Shown: positions 1 through 8,693, counted from the first letter of the stretch. The stretch: 64,000 nt of DNA from Actinomadura barringtoniae (GCF_017573505.1 NZ_JAGEOJ010000006.1:186001-250000); one strand, 5' to 3'. Notes: generated by a model from the sequence alone, not told the origin. Numbers and translations are program-made.

Positions 1-790
1 GCCGTCCGCCCTCGCCCCGGGCCGCCTCCGACACCAGCGTCCCCGCCGCGTTCTCGGGCTCGATGAGGCCGGACGGATGGAACTGCACGAGCTCGGGGTC
101 GCGGATGCGGGCGCCCGCGAGGACGGCCAGGCGGAACGAGTCGCCGGTGTTCTCGTCGCGGCGGGACGAGGTGCGGCGCCAGATCCGGGTGTGTCCACCG
201 GTGGCCAGGATGACCGCGTCGGCGTGGATGACGTAGCGGGCGCCGTCGTTCAGATCGAACCCGTAGGCACCGAAGATGACGTTGTCTCGGACCAGCAGGC
301 GGGTGATGCAGACGGTGTCGAGGATCGGCACCTTCAGCTGGGCCGCCCGATTGACGAGGGTGCGCTGGATCTCCAGCCCGGTGTAGTCGCCGCTGAAGGC
401 GGTGCGCCGCCAGGTGTGGGCACCGAAGAAGCGCTGCGAGATCCGCCCGTCGGCCTCGCGTGCGAACGGCATCCCGTAGTGGACGAGGTCGTCGATGCCG
501 CGTGCCGCGTTCTCGGTCACGATGCGCACGATGCGCGGGTCGGCCAGCAGGTAGCTCTCCTGCAGGGTGTCGGCGGCGTGCTGCTGCCAGGTGTCCTGCG
601 GGTCCATCGTCGCCAGTGCCGCGTTGATGCCGCCGGCGGCGAGCGTGGTGTGCGCGTCGCCCTTCGGCCGCTTGCCGATCGCAAGGACGCCCATACCTCG
701 TTCGGCGAGCTCGATCGCGGCACGCAACCCCGCTCCGCCGGTACCGATCACCAGCACCGGCGTCGCGATCCGCCGCTCGGAATCAGGCAC
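1..790 (-). CDS. FAD-dependent succinate dehydrogenase/fumarate reductase/aspartate oxidase-type flavoprotein (C-terminus off window)
   Basis: About 263 N-terminal residues are visible. The protein starts VPDSERRIATPVLVIGTGG, and the Rossmann GTGGAG turn falls near residues 16-21. A TTLAAGGINAAL stretch follows, then VILATGGHTRIW near residue 205 and VQFHPSG near residue 245. The last matches the FHPTG substrate-site motif of the family, so flavin binding and oxidation or reduction of a small substrate is a safe family call, while the exact substrate is not. The GTG start overlaps the stop of the upstream ferritin-like/CDGSH gene by 8 nt, so the two are probably translationally coupled. A flavoprotein next to an Fe-S protein suggests an electron-transfer pair (inference). 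A true SDH subunit would normally sit with sdhB/C/D, which are not seen here; downstream genes lie outside the window. Confidence 0.85.
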   Translation of the reverse strand, partial: MPDSERRIATPVLVIGTGGAGLRAAIELAERGMGVLAIGKRPKGDAHTTLAAGGINAALATMDPQDTWQQHAADTLQESYLLADPRIVRIVTENAARGIDDLVHYGMPFAREADGRISQRFFGAHTWRRTAFSGDYTGLEIQRTLVNRAAQLKVPILDTVCITRLLVRDNVIFGAYGFDLNDGARYVIHADAVILATGGHTRIWRRTSSRRDENTGDSFRLAVLAGARIRDPELVQFHPSGLIEPENAAGTLVSEAARGEGGR

Positions 791-2591
791 GGTCGTGCTC
801 CGTTCCGGAGAGACGGCTGTCGCCCGCGTGCTCTTCACGGAAGTCGATCTTGCGGTGCGTGCCATCGCACAGCGGCTTGCCGGCCGAGTGGCCGCAGCGG
901 CACAGGGTCACTCGGTTGCGGGTCTCCAGCGGCCGGCCGTCCGCACGGTGCACCGGCACGCCGCCGGTGACCCACAGGGCACTGGCCAGTCCGTCCTCCT
1001 CCTCCAGGACCGAGATGGCCCGCGGGAGGTCGGCTTCGATCGTCTCGCCCCCGCGTTGGAGGGCGTAGCTGTAGGAGCCGGAGGGGCAGTGATCGATGCG
1101 CCCCATGATGTTGGAGCGGACGTCGCTGTCGGCGGTGTCGGCCAGCATCTCGGCGATCGGCCGGGTGCGGCCGATGCAGAACGCGGCGTGGATGCACAGC
1201 TCGCCGACGCGCTGCCCGGAGATGCCCACTCCGTCGTGCACGTGCTGCAGTTCCTTGTAGGGCCGGACGTCGGCGTTCTCGGTGCCGTCGAACCCGATCC
1301 GGGCGTGCGTCCCGTCGCAGAACGGCTTGGACCCCGACTGGCCGCAGCGGCATAGCGCGTAGGTGGGCTCGGTCTGCAGGGTGTCACCGGTCTGCCAGGT
1401 GAGCGCGTTGCCCTCGGCGGAGACGATCTTGCGTTTGCGGCGGAGCGGGACGCCGCCGTGGACGAGGTACGGGCCGTCGGGGAGCACCGTGATGCGCTGC
1501 GGCTCGTCGCCGGCGGTCCATCCGCGCTCCGGCGGCGGGACGTACTCGAACGTGGGGCCGGCCGTCGTGCCGTCGCCGTCGGGCGTCCGCATCAGAGCCT
1601 GGGCCTGCGCCTTGAGCTTGTGCATGGTGGCGACGGCGACCGCGAGCAGCCGCGGGCTGCCGTTGAACGCCTGCTCCAGCAAGTGCAGGAGGGTGCAGTA
1701 CGTCCGGTTGAACTCCTCCTGGGCGTTGCGGATCGCGCTGCCCGGGGGGTGGTCGGTGATCTTCGGGTTGGGCCGCATCGGAAGGACGCCGGCGAAGTCC
1801 ACGCCGAGCGGCTCGCCGGTCGGCCCGGACCGCGGGGTGTCGCCGCGGCGGTAGCGGCGGCCGGCCCTGAGCTCCTGGAAGCGGTAGTAGTGGGCGACCT
1901 CGTCCCGGTCGGGATGGTGGACGTCCGGGTCGCCGTCCCAGACCGCGCCGCGGGACGTGCCCTCGCCCTCCTCGACGATCTCCTCCAGCGCGGCCAGCGC
2001 CGAGGCCAGATCGGTGACCGCGATCATCCGTCCGGCCGTGTGCCGGAACTGCTCGGCGTGGATCTGGCGGGCCGGATCGCCGCCGAAGACCTCTGCCTCG
2101 CCGAGCCGATCACACAGGCCGCGCAGCCCGTCCTCGATCGCTTCGTAGAACTGCCCGATCGTCTCGTAGCGGTCGCCCTCGGCGGGAGCGCCGGGCGGCG
2201 CCGGCCGCTCCAGGCGCAAGAACATCTCAAGCGCCTCGTCACCGAACGGAAGCAGCGACAACTCCAGCGACGGATCGCCGTGCGGCAACCGCCGGGGATG
2301 CGGCGGCAGCAGTTGCGGCGTGTCCAGCCGCGGGCTACCCCCGACGGCGTTGAGCAGGTTCGCCGCCAGCGTCAGGTGCAGCATCTCCTCGATGAAGACG
2401 CCCGCCACCACCTCGACGGCCTCGGGATTGCGTTCGGCGTCGAGCGAGTAGAGCGCGCACAGGTACGGCGGCAGGGTCGCGTGCTCCAGCTCGATCGCCC
2501 ATTGGAGGTGCTCGCGGAGGTCGTCGATCGTGGCGATCCCCGTCGCCGGAACGGATTCGGGGGCATGCTGCCGCCCGGGTGGGTGGTTCAT
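783..2591 (-). CDS. Ferritin-like (VioB N-terminal type) protein with two CDGSH iron-sulfur domains
   Basis: A 602-residue protein built from recognisable parts. Residues about 20-240 form a ferritin-like four-helix domain with the ligand patterns ELEH (34-37) and EEMLH (68-72), similar to the N-terminal domain of VioB-like proteins. Residues about 408-430 hold a CDGSH-type [2Fe-2S] motif (CRCGQSGSKPFCDGTH). A second Cys-containing stretch follows with CIHAAFC and DHCPSGS, like the divergent mono-cluster domain that often pairs with CDGSH. A second CDGSH motif (CRCGHSAGKPLCDGTH) lies at about 560-580. The predicted role is iron-dependent oxidation or electron transfer in the cytoplasm; no signal peptide is seen. 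It follows the methyltransferase by about 100 nt and overlaps the flavoprotein downstream. The combination of ferritin-like and dual CDGSH domains is clear; the substrate is unknown. Confidence 0.85.
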   Translation of the reverse strand: MNHPPGRQHAPESVPATGIATIDDLREHLQWAIELEHATLPPYLCALYSLDAERNPEAVEVVAGVFIEEMLHLTLAANLLNAVGGSPRLDTPQLLPPHPRRLPHGDPSLELSLLPFGDEALEMFLRLERPAPPGAPAEGDRYETIGQFYEAIEDGLRGLCDRLGEAEVFGGDPARQIHAEQFRHTAGRMIAVTDLASALAALEEIVEEGEGTSRGAVWDGDPDVHHPDRDEVAHYYRFQELRAGRRYRRGDTPRSGPTGEPLGVDFAGVLPMRPNPKITDHPPGSAIRNAQEEFNRTYCTLLHLLEQAFNGSPRLLAVAVATMHKLKAQAQALMRTPDGDGTTAGPTFEYVPPPERGWTAGDEPQRITVLPDGPYLVHGGVPLRRKRKIVSAEGNALTWQTGDTLQTEPTYALCRCGQSGSKPFCDGTHARIGFDGTENADVRPYKELQHVHDGVGISGQRVGELCIHAAFCIGRTRPIAEMLADTADSDVRSNIMGRIDHCPSGSYSYALQRGGETIEADLPRAISVLEEEDGLASALWVTGGVPVHRADGRPLETRNRVTLCRCGHSAGKPLCDGTHRKIDFREEHAGDSRLSGTEHDRA

Positions 2592-2692
2592 GGTCTCTCG
2601 CTTCGGATCTCGTGAGGTGAGTTCATCGGCGCCGCAGCCGCGGCTGGGTAGGGACCAGGCGCTCGCGTAGGTGCTTGCTCAGGTGCGCGTGC

Positions 2693-2932
2693 TCAGGCGC
2701 CTTCGTCGGCGCAGGGCTTGCGGGGCCGGGAACCGGCTTCCAGTTCCCCAGCCGCGCCGAGAAGGTTGCGGAGCTCGACCTCCTCGCGTTCGACGTCGAT
2801 CGGATCGAACAGCCACTCCGAGGCCGGGATCTCGGAGGCCCGCTCCTGATCGCCCGACTCGGCCAGGGTCAGTTCGGCCTCGACCTCCGCCTCGAACTCG
2901 ACCTCGAATTCATCGCCGGTCGACGTGCTCAT
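2693..2932 (-). CDS. Acidic 79-aa peptide with its own RBS, in frame with the methyltransferase
   Basis: The ATG at 2932 is preceded by GGAGGACAT, an ideal ribosome site lying inside the methyltransferase frame. The product starts MSTSTGDEFEVEFEAEVEAE, is dominated by Glu/Asp, then has PASEWLFDPIDVEREEVEL and a basic, Cys-containing end (RPRKPCADEGA). The patterned acidic N-terminus with alternating hydrophobics recalls the leader of some actinobacterial modified-peptide precursors, but the C-terminus lacks a Ser/Thr/Cys-rich core. It could be a precursor peptide, a carrier or partner protein, or simply the C-terminal part of the methyltransferase. I do not recognise a family. It sits directly before the ferritin-like/CDGSH oxidase, which makes a substrate role worth considering (inference). 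Confidence 0.5.
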   Translation of the reverse strand: MSTSTGDEFEVEFEAEVEAELTLAESGDQERASEIPASEWLFDPIDVEREEVELRNLLGAAGELEAGSRPRKPCADEGA

Positions 2933-3721
2933 ATGTCCTCCACAAAGAAATTGCTCGGATGACCGCCCGGCCCGGCGTCTGGTCGCATGGATCAGCTGCA
3001 TGGAGATCTGCCCAGCGGCGAACAGGCGGGTGAAGGTCTCGCCCTGCCGGAGCGCCAGCGCATGAGCGGGGTCGGCCCGGTGCCTGCCGGCGACAGCGGC
3101 GACGACCCGCTCGACACGCCGTGTCCACGACAGCGGCGCGTCGCCAGGGCAGCCGACCTGCTCGACCAGGTCGAACCCTGCGCCGTCGAGCAGGTCGGCG
3201 AGCCCTCGCCGAGTCGGAAAGCTGTTGCCCTCCGGGGCGAGGGCCCGTGGGTCCCGGGCGACGACGACCAGGAGGCCCAAGGGCGCCCCAGGCGGCAGGA
3301 CTCGGTGGATCTCGCGCAGAACCGCGGCTTTGTCCTGGACGGTGTCCAGCACTCCCAGGCACCAGGCGGCGTCGACCGACCCCGCCCGCAGCGGGATCCG
3401 GTCGCCGTCCGCCGTGACGACCGGCAGCCCGAACAGCCGGGCCGCGGCGCGGCATGCGGCCGGCATCGGTTCCAGCAGGATCGGCCGGACCCCGAACCGC
3501 TCGGCCGCCCAGGCGGCCGGCCCGCCGACGCCGGCACCCACGTCCAGCAGGACCGATCCGGCCCTCAGCTCGCATGCCTCCCCCAGCCAGGCCAGCGCGG
3601 CCGGATTCGCGCTGCCGCGGCAGGCCGCCGGGATCGCGTACCGCTCCCCGAGTCGTTCGACGGCGTCGGCGGTCCACCCGGCGACGTCGTCGAACTCGGC
3701 GACCATCGCCGATGCCGTCAT
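2693..3721 (-). CDS. Class I SAM-dependent methyltransferase with in-frame acidic C-terminal extension
   Basis: Residues 58-71 (LLDVGAGVGGPAAW) are SAM motif I. VVTADGDRIPL (about 101-111) and VDAAWCLGVLDTV (116-128) match later motifs, and LREIHRVLPPGAPL (about 135-148) is the usual post-motif III region, so this is a small-molecule type methyltransferase. The catalytic domain ends near residue 255, but there is no stop codon and the frame runs on into an extremely acidic 79-residue tail. That tail begins with its own ATG behind a perfect GGAGG, listed separately. Either the product is a 342-residue fusion, or the tail is also made independently. The ATG start follows GGGGAG. The cupin gene lies 64 nt upstream. 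Confidence 0.8.
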   Translation of the reverse strand: MTASAMVAEFDDVAGWTADAVERLGERYAIPAACRGSANPAALAWLGEACELRAGSVLLDVGAGVGGPAAWAAERFGVRPILLEPMPAACRAAARLFGLPVVTADGDRIPLRAGSVDAAWCLGVLDTVQDKAAVLREIHRVLPPGAPLGLLVVVARDPRALAPEGNSFPTRRGLADLLDGAGFDLVEQVGCPGDAPLSWTRRVERVVAAVAGRHRADPAHALALRQGETFTRLFAAGQISMQLIHATRRRAGRSSEQFLCGGHMSTSTGDEFEVEFEAEVEAELTLAESGDQERASEIPASEWLFDPIDVEREEVELRNLLGAAGELEAGSRPRKPCADEGA

Positions 3722-3785
3722 GGTGTATCTCCCCCGTAAGGTCGAGCGCGCCGATGTTCTCGACAGCGCGGTCGTCGTACGCCGG

Positions 3786-4223
3786 TCAGGAATCCCCGGA
3801 AACCCGCAGATGCGCGCGCTGGGCGAGTTCCGCCTCGTCCACCAGGGTCAGCATCGGCTTGCCCGGGTCGCAGAGCATCGTGACGACGAACCGGACCGGC
3901 ATGTCGTCTCGGTTGTTGCCGTCCTGGTAGTGGATGACGTCGCCGCCCGGCTCCCAGAACGCCTCACCCGCAGGCACGGGCCGAGGCGCCTGCCCTTCGA
4001 GCTCCAGCAGCATCTCGCCCTCGAGCACGTACCCGAACGCCGGACCGGGATGCCGGTGCGGCGGCGCGCCGTGGTCACCGGGCGGGTACTCGATGACGAC
4101 GGTCGTCGCATGCGCTCCGGTCGGGATGAAGGGCGGCTCAGCCTCCTGAATCGTGGTGAGCGCCGTCTGCCACGCGGTCGATCGGGTCTTCGGGCCGGTC
4201 GCCGCGGGGTCGGTGACGGACAT
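3786..4223 (-). CDS. Cupin-domain protein
   Basis: A 145-residue single-domain cupin. The ATG at 4223 was chosen because GGAGG lies just upstream; a longer frame exists but starts in non-coding-like sequence. Residues about 49-70 (GDHGAPPHRHPGPAFGYVLEGE) give the metal-binding cupin motif 1 with HRH and a distal Glu. EPGGDVIHYQDGNN (about 91-104) gives motif 2 with its His. Such small cupins bind a divalent metal and act as dioxygenases, isomerases or sensors; sequence alone does not say which. It lies between the NmrA-like reductase (43 nt upstream) and the methyltransferase in the same orientation, so it is probably part of the redox operon. Confidence 0.8.
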   Translation of the reverse strand: MSVTDPAATGPKTRSTAWQTALTTIQEAEPPFIPTGAHATTVVIEYPPGDHGAPPHRHPGPAFGYVLEGEMLLELEGQAPRPVPAGEAFWEPGGDVIHYQDGNNRDDMPVRFVVTMLCDPGKPMLTLVDEAELAQRAHLRVSGDS

Positions 4224-4266
4224 GGATGTACCTCCTTGGCTTGTGCGGTGCGGGGGCGAAAGGCCG

Positions 4267-5025
4267 TCAGCGGGCGCCGTTGCTCGCCAGCCAGTCGGCG
4301 TACTTGATCTCGCCGAGCGTCGCGGCGCCGTCGTCCGGCACCAGGTCACGCTCGCGCATCTCGGCGCCGAAGTAATGCGCGTGCGGGTCGGTGACCACCT
4401 CACGCGGGTCGCCCCACGCGGCCAGTGCCTTGCGAAAGAACTCGTCCATCCGGACCCGCTCGGGGCCGGCGATCTGGATCCGGCCGTTCAGCGGCGCGCC
4501 CGCCGCGGTCCTCGCGACCGTCCGGGACACCTCCTCGCCCGCGATGGGCTGGAAGAGCACCGGCGGCATCGGGACCTTGTCCCCGCCTGCGGCCGCCTCG
4601 TCGGCGATCCTGCGCCCGAACTCGAAGAACTGCGTCGCGTGCACGAGCGAGAACGGGATCGGCGACTCCTCGATCAGCTTCTCCTGCGCGAGCTTCGCCC
4701 GGAAGTAGCCGATGTCGGGCCGCCGGTCGGTGTTCACGATCGTCAGCGCGACGTGGTGGCCCACCCCGGCCTTCTCTTCCGCCTCCAGCAGATTGCCGGT
4801 CGAGGTCCGGAAGAAGTCGAGCACCGCCTCGTCCTCGAAGGACGGGGAGTTGGACACGTCGATCACCACCGACGCGCCCTCCAGCACCTCGGTGAGCCCC
4901 TCACCGGTGAGCGTATTCACACCGGTGTTCGGCGAGGCCGGCACCGCCTCGTGCCCGTGCTGCCGGAGCATCTCCACGGCCTTCGACCCGATCAGGCCGG
5001 TGCCACCGATGACCACGATCTTCAT
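4267..5025 (-). CDS. NmrA-like / atypical SDR NAD(P)-binding protein
   Basis: A 252-residue protein starting MKIVVIGGTGLIGSKAVEML. The GxxGxxG dinucleotide-binding glycines fall at residues 7-13, followed by the beta-alpha-beta pattern of atypical short-chain dehydrogenases. VIDVSNSPSFED lies near residue 54 and a Tyr-rich YFRAKLAQEKLIEESPIPFSL stretch near 117-137, which is typical of NmrA/NAD(P)H-binding family members related to quinone reductases and redox sensors. It is the first gene of the minus-strand cluster and starts about 190 nt from the divergent LtrA gene, so the intergenic region probably holds promoters for both directions. The substrate is unknown. Confidence 0.82.
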   Translation of the reverse strand: MKIVVIGGTGLIGSKAVEMLRQHGHEAVPASPNTGVNTLTGEGLTEVLEGASVVIDVSNSPSFEDEAVLDFFRTSTGNLLEAEEKAGVGHHVALTIVNTDRRPDIGYFRAKLAQEKLIEESPIPFSLVHATQFFEFGRRIADEAAAGGDKVPMPPVLFQPIAGEEVSRTVARTAAGAPLNGRIQIAGPERVRMDEFFRKALAAWGDPREVVTDPHAHYFGAEMRERDLVPDDGAATLGEIKYADWLASNGAR

Positions 5026-5216
5026 GAGTACCCCTTCAGTTCGCCAGGCCGTCGATCACCGCCCGGTCGCCAGCTAAGACAGGCCACCCGTTCGGGCTGT
5101 GACAACTTCGGCGAAATATTCACCGAAAAGGCCAGATCGGGCGCCGGCCGTCACAACCGGGCGCTCTCCCTTGTCTTTGCAGCTGGACGAACCCATGCGA
5201 CGAGGGGAGCAAGACC

Positions 5217-6485
5217 GTGCCATCAACAGGTGCCGCCTGCCGGATCCGGGTCCGGATGACCGCCCGCGCGATCGACGAGCCGCACCGCGCCTCAAGCCCT
5301 CTCGAACTACTGTTCGATCTCACCTTCGTGGTGGCGGTCGCGGCCGTCACCGCCCAGTTCGCGCACCACATCGCCGACGGACACGCTCTGGCCGGGCTCG
5401 TCCCGTTCCTCCAGGTCTTCTTCGCGGTGTGGTGGGCGTGGATGAACTTCACCTGGTTCGCCTCGTCATACGACACCGACGACGTCCCCTACCGGCTGCT
5501 GACCATGGTGCAGATGGCGGGCGTCCTGATCCTCGCCGCGGGCGTGCCGGCCGCCGCAGACCACTCCGACTACCGCGCAGTCGCGATCGGCTACCTCGTC
5601 ATGCGGACCGCACTCGTCGCGCAATGGCTACGAGCCAGCGCCGAGGACCCGGCGGGCCGCCGCACCGCCCACCGGTACGCCCTCGGCATCATCGTCGCGC
5701 AGGCGGCCTGGATCCTCTGGCTGGTCTCGGCGGAGGCAGGCGCGCTGCCTTCTGCGGCCCAGGTCCCGTGCTTCGCCGCCCTCGCCGTCCTGGAACTCGC
5801 GGTGCCGCGATGGGCGGAGCGGACCAGTCCCACCGCCTGGCACCCGCACCACATCGCCGAACGCTACGGCCTGTTCACGATCATTCTCTTCGGGGAGAGC
5901 GTCCTCGCCGCGTCGAACGCGGTCGCCCGAGGGCTGGACGAGGCAGACGTCAGCCGCCGGCTCGTCGTCATCGCCGGTTCCGGCCTCGTCCTGCTGTTCG
6001 CCCTCTGGTGGCTCTACTTCCTCGCCCCCGCCGGCTCGGGCCTCAACGACCGCCGACACCTCTCCTACCGCTGGGGCTACGGCCACTACGGCATCTTCGC
6101 CAGCCTCGCCGCGCTCGGCGCCGGCCTTGACGTCGCAGTCGAACAGACCGCACACGACCTCAAGGCGTCACCCCTCGCCATCTGCTACGCCGTGGCGATT
6201 CCGACCGCGCTTTTCGTCCTGCTGCTCTGGACAGTCCACATGCCCATCCTCGGCACGTCGATCCTGCATCCCGCCGTGGCGCTGTGCGGAACCGCCGCCA
6301 TCCTCCTCCTGCCCGCGGCGGCCGCCCAGACCGGAGTGGTCACGGTCGTCGCATCGATCACGGCCATCTGCGTCGCGATGACCGCCCTCACCCTCATCCG
6401 GAACAGGGACGCATCCCCAGAACGGGACACGCTGGTCGCGGACGCTCCGCAGCTCTCCGCACCACCCACTGCTCAGGGCACCTAG
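5217..6485 (+). CDS. LtrA-family (low temperature requirement A) membrane protein
   Basis: A 422-residue polytopic membrane protein. The signature SPLELLFDLTFVVAVAAV sits at residues 27-44, followed by AVWWAWMNFTWFASSYDTDD, both hallmarks of the bacterial LtrA family. About ten to twelve hydrophobic segments alternate with short charged loops, and the HPHHIAERYGLFTIILFGE motif appears near residue 215. The GTG start at 5217 was chosen because GGGGAG lies 8 nt upstream. Family function is poorly defined and is named from a Listeria cold-growth phenotype. It is transcribed divergently from the redox cluster; no partner gene is obvious. Confidence 0.88.
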   Translation: MPSTGAACRIRVRMTARAIDEPHRASSPLELLFDLTFVVAVAAVTAQFAHHIADGHALAGLVPFLQVFFAVWWAWMNFTWFASSYDTDDVPYRLLTMVQMAGVLILAAGVPAAADHSDYRAVAIGYLVMRTALVAQWLRASAEDPAGRRTAHRYALGIIVAQAAWILWLVSAEAGALPSAAQVPCFAALAVLELAVPRWAERTSPTAWHPHHIAERYGLFTIILFGESVLAASNAVARGLDEADVSRRLVVIAGSGLVLLFALWWLYFLAPAGSGLNDRRHLSYRWGYGHYGIFASLAALGAGLDVAVEQTAHDLKASPLAICYAVAIPTALFVLLLWTVHMPILGTSILHPAVALCGTAAILLLPAAAAQTGVVTVVASITAICVAMTALTLIRNRDASPERDTLVADAPQLSAPPTAQGT

Positions 6486-6605
6486 CGAGCGTCTACCTGA
6501 GTTCCGCGTGCAGCAGAGGTGGGGATTTCAAAGAACCTGTCACCGATGAGCGAGCTGGCCTGTCTTTTCTAAGGACCGATCACCCGCCCTACGAAGGAGG
6601 AAGAC

Positions 6606-6845
6606 GTGCGATCACCCGAAAGCGGCAAGCTCAGCTTCGAGCAAGACATCAAGCCCCTGTTCCGAACGAAGGACCGAGACGCGATGCTGGCCCGCTTCGA
6701 TCTGTTCGAGCACGCCGATGTCGCCGAGCACGCCGATGCCATCATCGGCTCCCTGCTGAGCGGGCATATGCCCTGCGACGGCGCGTGGCCCGAGGCCCAC
6801 CTGGAGAAGCTCCAGCGATGGATCGACATGGGCAAGCCCGCCTAA
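6606..6845 (+). CDS. Small conserved protein of unknown function (79 aa)
   Basis: The GTG start at 6606 follows AAGGAGGA by about 6 nt, a strong ribosome site. The product begins with the ordered-looking LSFEQDIKPLFR and ends MPCDGAWPEAHLEKLQRWID, a layout like the small cytochrome-c-like modules of oxidoreductases but without any CXXCH haem motif. It is mostly helical with a single Cys. I cannot assign a function. It lies 120 nt after LtrA and near the ferritin-like cluster, so a redox accessory role is possible but unproven. Confidence 0.7.
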   Translation: MRSPESGKLSFEQDIKPLFRTKDRDAMLARFDLFEHADVAEHADAIIGSLLSGHMPCDGAWPEAHLEKLQRWIDMGKPA

Positions 6846-7032
6846 GACGCCGGTTCGCTGGGCGTGATCGATGGCCTTTTCACTGTGCTGATGGCGGACT
6901 CCTGGCCCCGCACGGACTGTTCTGTTGGGAGTCACTCCAGCCGGTTGGCCTTTGTGTGCGCGGATGTGTGCGAGAAGTACGAGATCCCATGTGCTGAGTG
7001 CTGCCTCCAACGCTGGAAGGCGTGGCTCAAGG

Positions 7033-7892
7033 TCAATACATGTTGCCTAGCCTGCGTTTGGCCTGGATGGCGCGGTCCTCGGCCAGGTCCTTGCCGTAGC
7101 GGTAGGCCATGGCCGGGCCTGACCAGCCCTGGTGGTGGACCAGGTCGTCGATGGAGCCGCCGTTGGCGCGGAAGTCGTGCGCGAAGGTGTGACGGAACAT
7201 CTTGGGTGTCGCGTGGGCGTCTTAGCCGAGTCGCTTGCAGCGGCGGATCAGCATCAGGCGGATGCCGTTGGCACCGAACGGCAGTGCTGAGCCCTGGCCT
7301 AGCCAGAGGTGCTCGGCCAGATGGGATTCGGCGAGCGGATGCTCGGCTCGGACGCGTAGATAGCGCTGGATGGCTTTGACGGTCTCCTGTTCCAGCAGGA
7401 TCCGCCGGCCGCTGTCGTCGGCGTAGCGCAGCTCGCCCTTCTTCGGCGTCACTCGCAAGATCGGCTCGGTGAGGGCTGGTACGTCTTCGGGCTCGATGTC
7501 GGCGACCTCACCGACCCGCATCCCTTCCAGCAGCAGACGAGTGATGGCCTCGTCCCTCGTCCCAGTGAAGGACGTGCTGTCGCACGAGCCCAGGAGTTCT
7601 TTGATGAATTCCCGGGCGAGGGTCTGGGGTTTCTGCTCGCGGGCTACGTAGCGGTCGGTGTCCTCGCTGGTGAAGGGGCTGGTAGTGCCCGTCTCCTTCT
7701 CCAGCCGCTTGAAGAGGTTGCGCAGCGGAGGTAGCCGTTGATCGTCTCGGGCGCGTATGGGCGGCTGTTCGATGTGCGCAGGTGCTGCTCGTAGTGCTCG
7801 ATCATCAACGACCGCGACACGGCCTTGGGCGCTCGCTTGCGCCGGGACTGCGGCGCGGGTGTTCCGGTGCGGAACAGCGGCTTGCTCGACAT
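7033..7892 (-). pseudogene. Decayed tyrosine-recombinase integrase
   Basis: Read on the minus strand from ATG 7892, the N-terminal SAM-like domain starts MSSKPLFRTG and runs to PYAPETINGYL near 7735. There a 1-base loss shifts the frame; the coding sense then continues in another frame (LRNLFKRLEKETG) to MRVGEVADIEPEDVPAL (7521). After RRCKRLG an in-frame TAA at 7224-7222 interrupts the catalytic domain, which continues as MFRHTFAHDF (catalytic RH..), HHQGWSG and AYRYGKDLAED (candidate catalytic Tyr), ending at TGA 7033. All parts of a phage/AICE-type integrase are present but the gene carries one frameshift and one nonsense codon. It lies next to a tRNA-Met fragment, the usual target of such enzymes. 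Confidence 0.85.
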
Positions 7893-8017
7893 GATCACCC
7901 TCCGGGATCCGGACGGCCGGGTGAGCGGTTTGAGTCCCGGACTCCCCTGGTCGTACGGCCCCTTTGGGGGCCTTAGGGCTGGTGATCCGGGGTTTTCCCT
8001 GGTGGGAGGGCGGTTTG

Positions 8018-8064
8018 TAGGGCGGGCGGGACTCGAACCCGCGACCCAGGGATTATGAGTCCCC
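8018..8064 (-). other. 3' half of a tRNA-Met(CAU) gene: probable attachment-site remnant
   Basis: On the minus strand an anticodon stem-loop (loop CTCATAA, anticodon CAT at 8057-8055) is followed by a variable loop, a perfect T-arm (GCGGG / TTCGAGT / CCCGC) and the acceptor 3' strand CCGCCCT plus A. No D-arm or 5' acceptor strand can be folded upstream, so this is not a complete tRNA. A tRNA 3' half immediately upstream of an integrase gene is the expected trace of site-specific integration. No second copy of the segment was found in the window. Confidence 0.75.
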
Positions 8065-8180
8065 GGCCCAACCTCGCCTCCGCCAGGCTCCAGATCACCA
8101 AGACCCAAAACCCTGACACTTACTCGGAACCTACCATCCGACCTGCAGCTTTGCTGCCCTCAGGGGTCTCCACCACGCGC

Positions 8181-8579
8181 TCAAGGCGCGTGCAAGAAGT
8201 CTCGGAGTCCCTCAGTCACCCGACACCAGAGTCCCCGGGTCTGCGCGGTCGGTCGCCGTTGAAGGGGATACGTCCGACGATTCCCCGACCCCGGTGAGCG
8301 GAGGATCAGGTCTTGGTGCAGGGCCCAGGTGATGCCGTCGTCACCTCGGCTTTCCAGGCCCTTGCGGAAGACTGCCTCGTAGGCGGTGTCCCCGGCGATC
8401 TGTCTGGCCTGATGCTCCGCAGCTTGGCGTGCGGCGAGGAGTTCGGGGATGCCGAACTGGAGGTGGCGGATGACTTCCCAGGTCTGCTGGCCGATGCCGA
8501 GCAACCGGGCTGCTTCCTCACCGTAGTCGGTCGTGGCGATCACAGAGGCCAGCAGGTCGATGGCCGTGGCCATCCCGGT
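8181..8579 (-). pseudogene. 3' part of a LuxR/AfsR-type TPR regulator gene, cut by IS21
   Basis: The minus-strand frame reads MATAIDLLASVIATTDYGEE, then AARLLGIGQQTWEVI and TAYEAVFRKGLES. This is the characteristic C-terminal end of large LuxR/AfsR-type regulators with TPR repeats (AARLLGAAE-like helix, then the closing acidic helix). Its 5' side stops exactly at the IS21 boundary, and the missing upstream part resumes on the other side of the element at 11161. Removing the element and one copy of CCCGGT restores the reading DYSTG-MATAID. Homology fades near 8310, after which the frame is open but unconvincing. Confidence 0.7.
8574..8579. repeat. Target-site duplication of the IS21 element, left copy (CCCGGT)
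   Basis: CCCGGT directly precedes the TG terminus of the element at 8580 and is repeated at 11161-11166 directly after the CA terminus. Confidence 0.85.
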
Positions 8580-8693
8580 TGTCAACGGCCTGTTATCTCT
8601 CCCCGCTGGCGGCCAGATAGTTAGCACGATCTTGGCCAGTTAGCGGTCCCCGACGACGGCCAGATATTTCCCCGTCGTTGGTTGGTGGGTGGA

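Noticed and set aside
1458..2615. Long open frame (385 codons) antisense to the ferritin-like/CDGSH gene
   Set aside because: It lacks a ribosome site, has no recognisable motifs and mirrors a gene with clear domains; long antisense frames are usual at this GC content.
8018..8064. Complete tRNA-Met gene
   Set aside because: The D-arm and 5' acceptor strand cannot be formed upstream of the anticodon arm.
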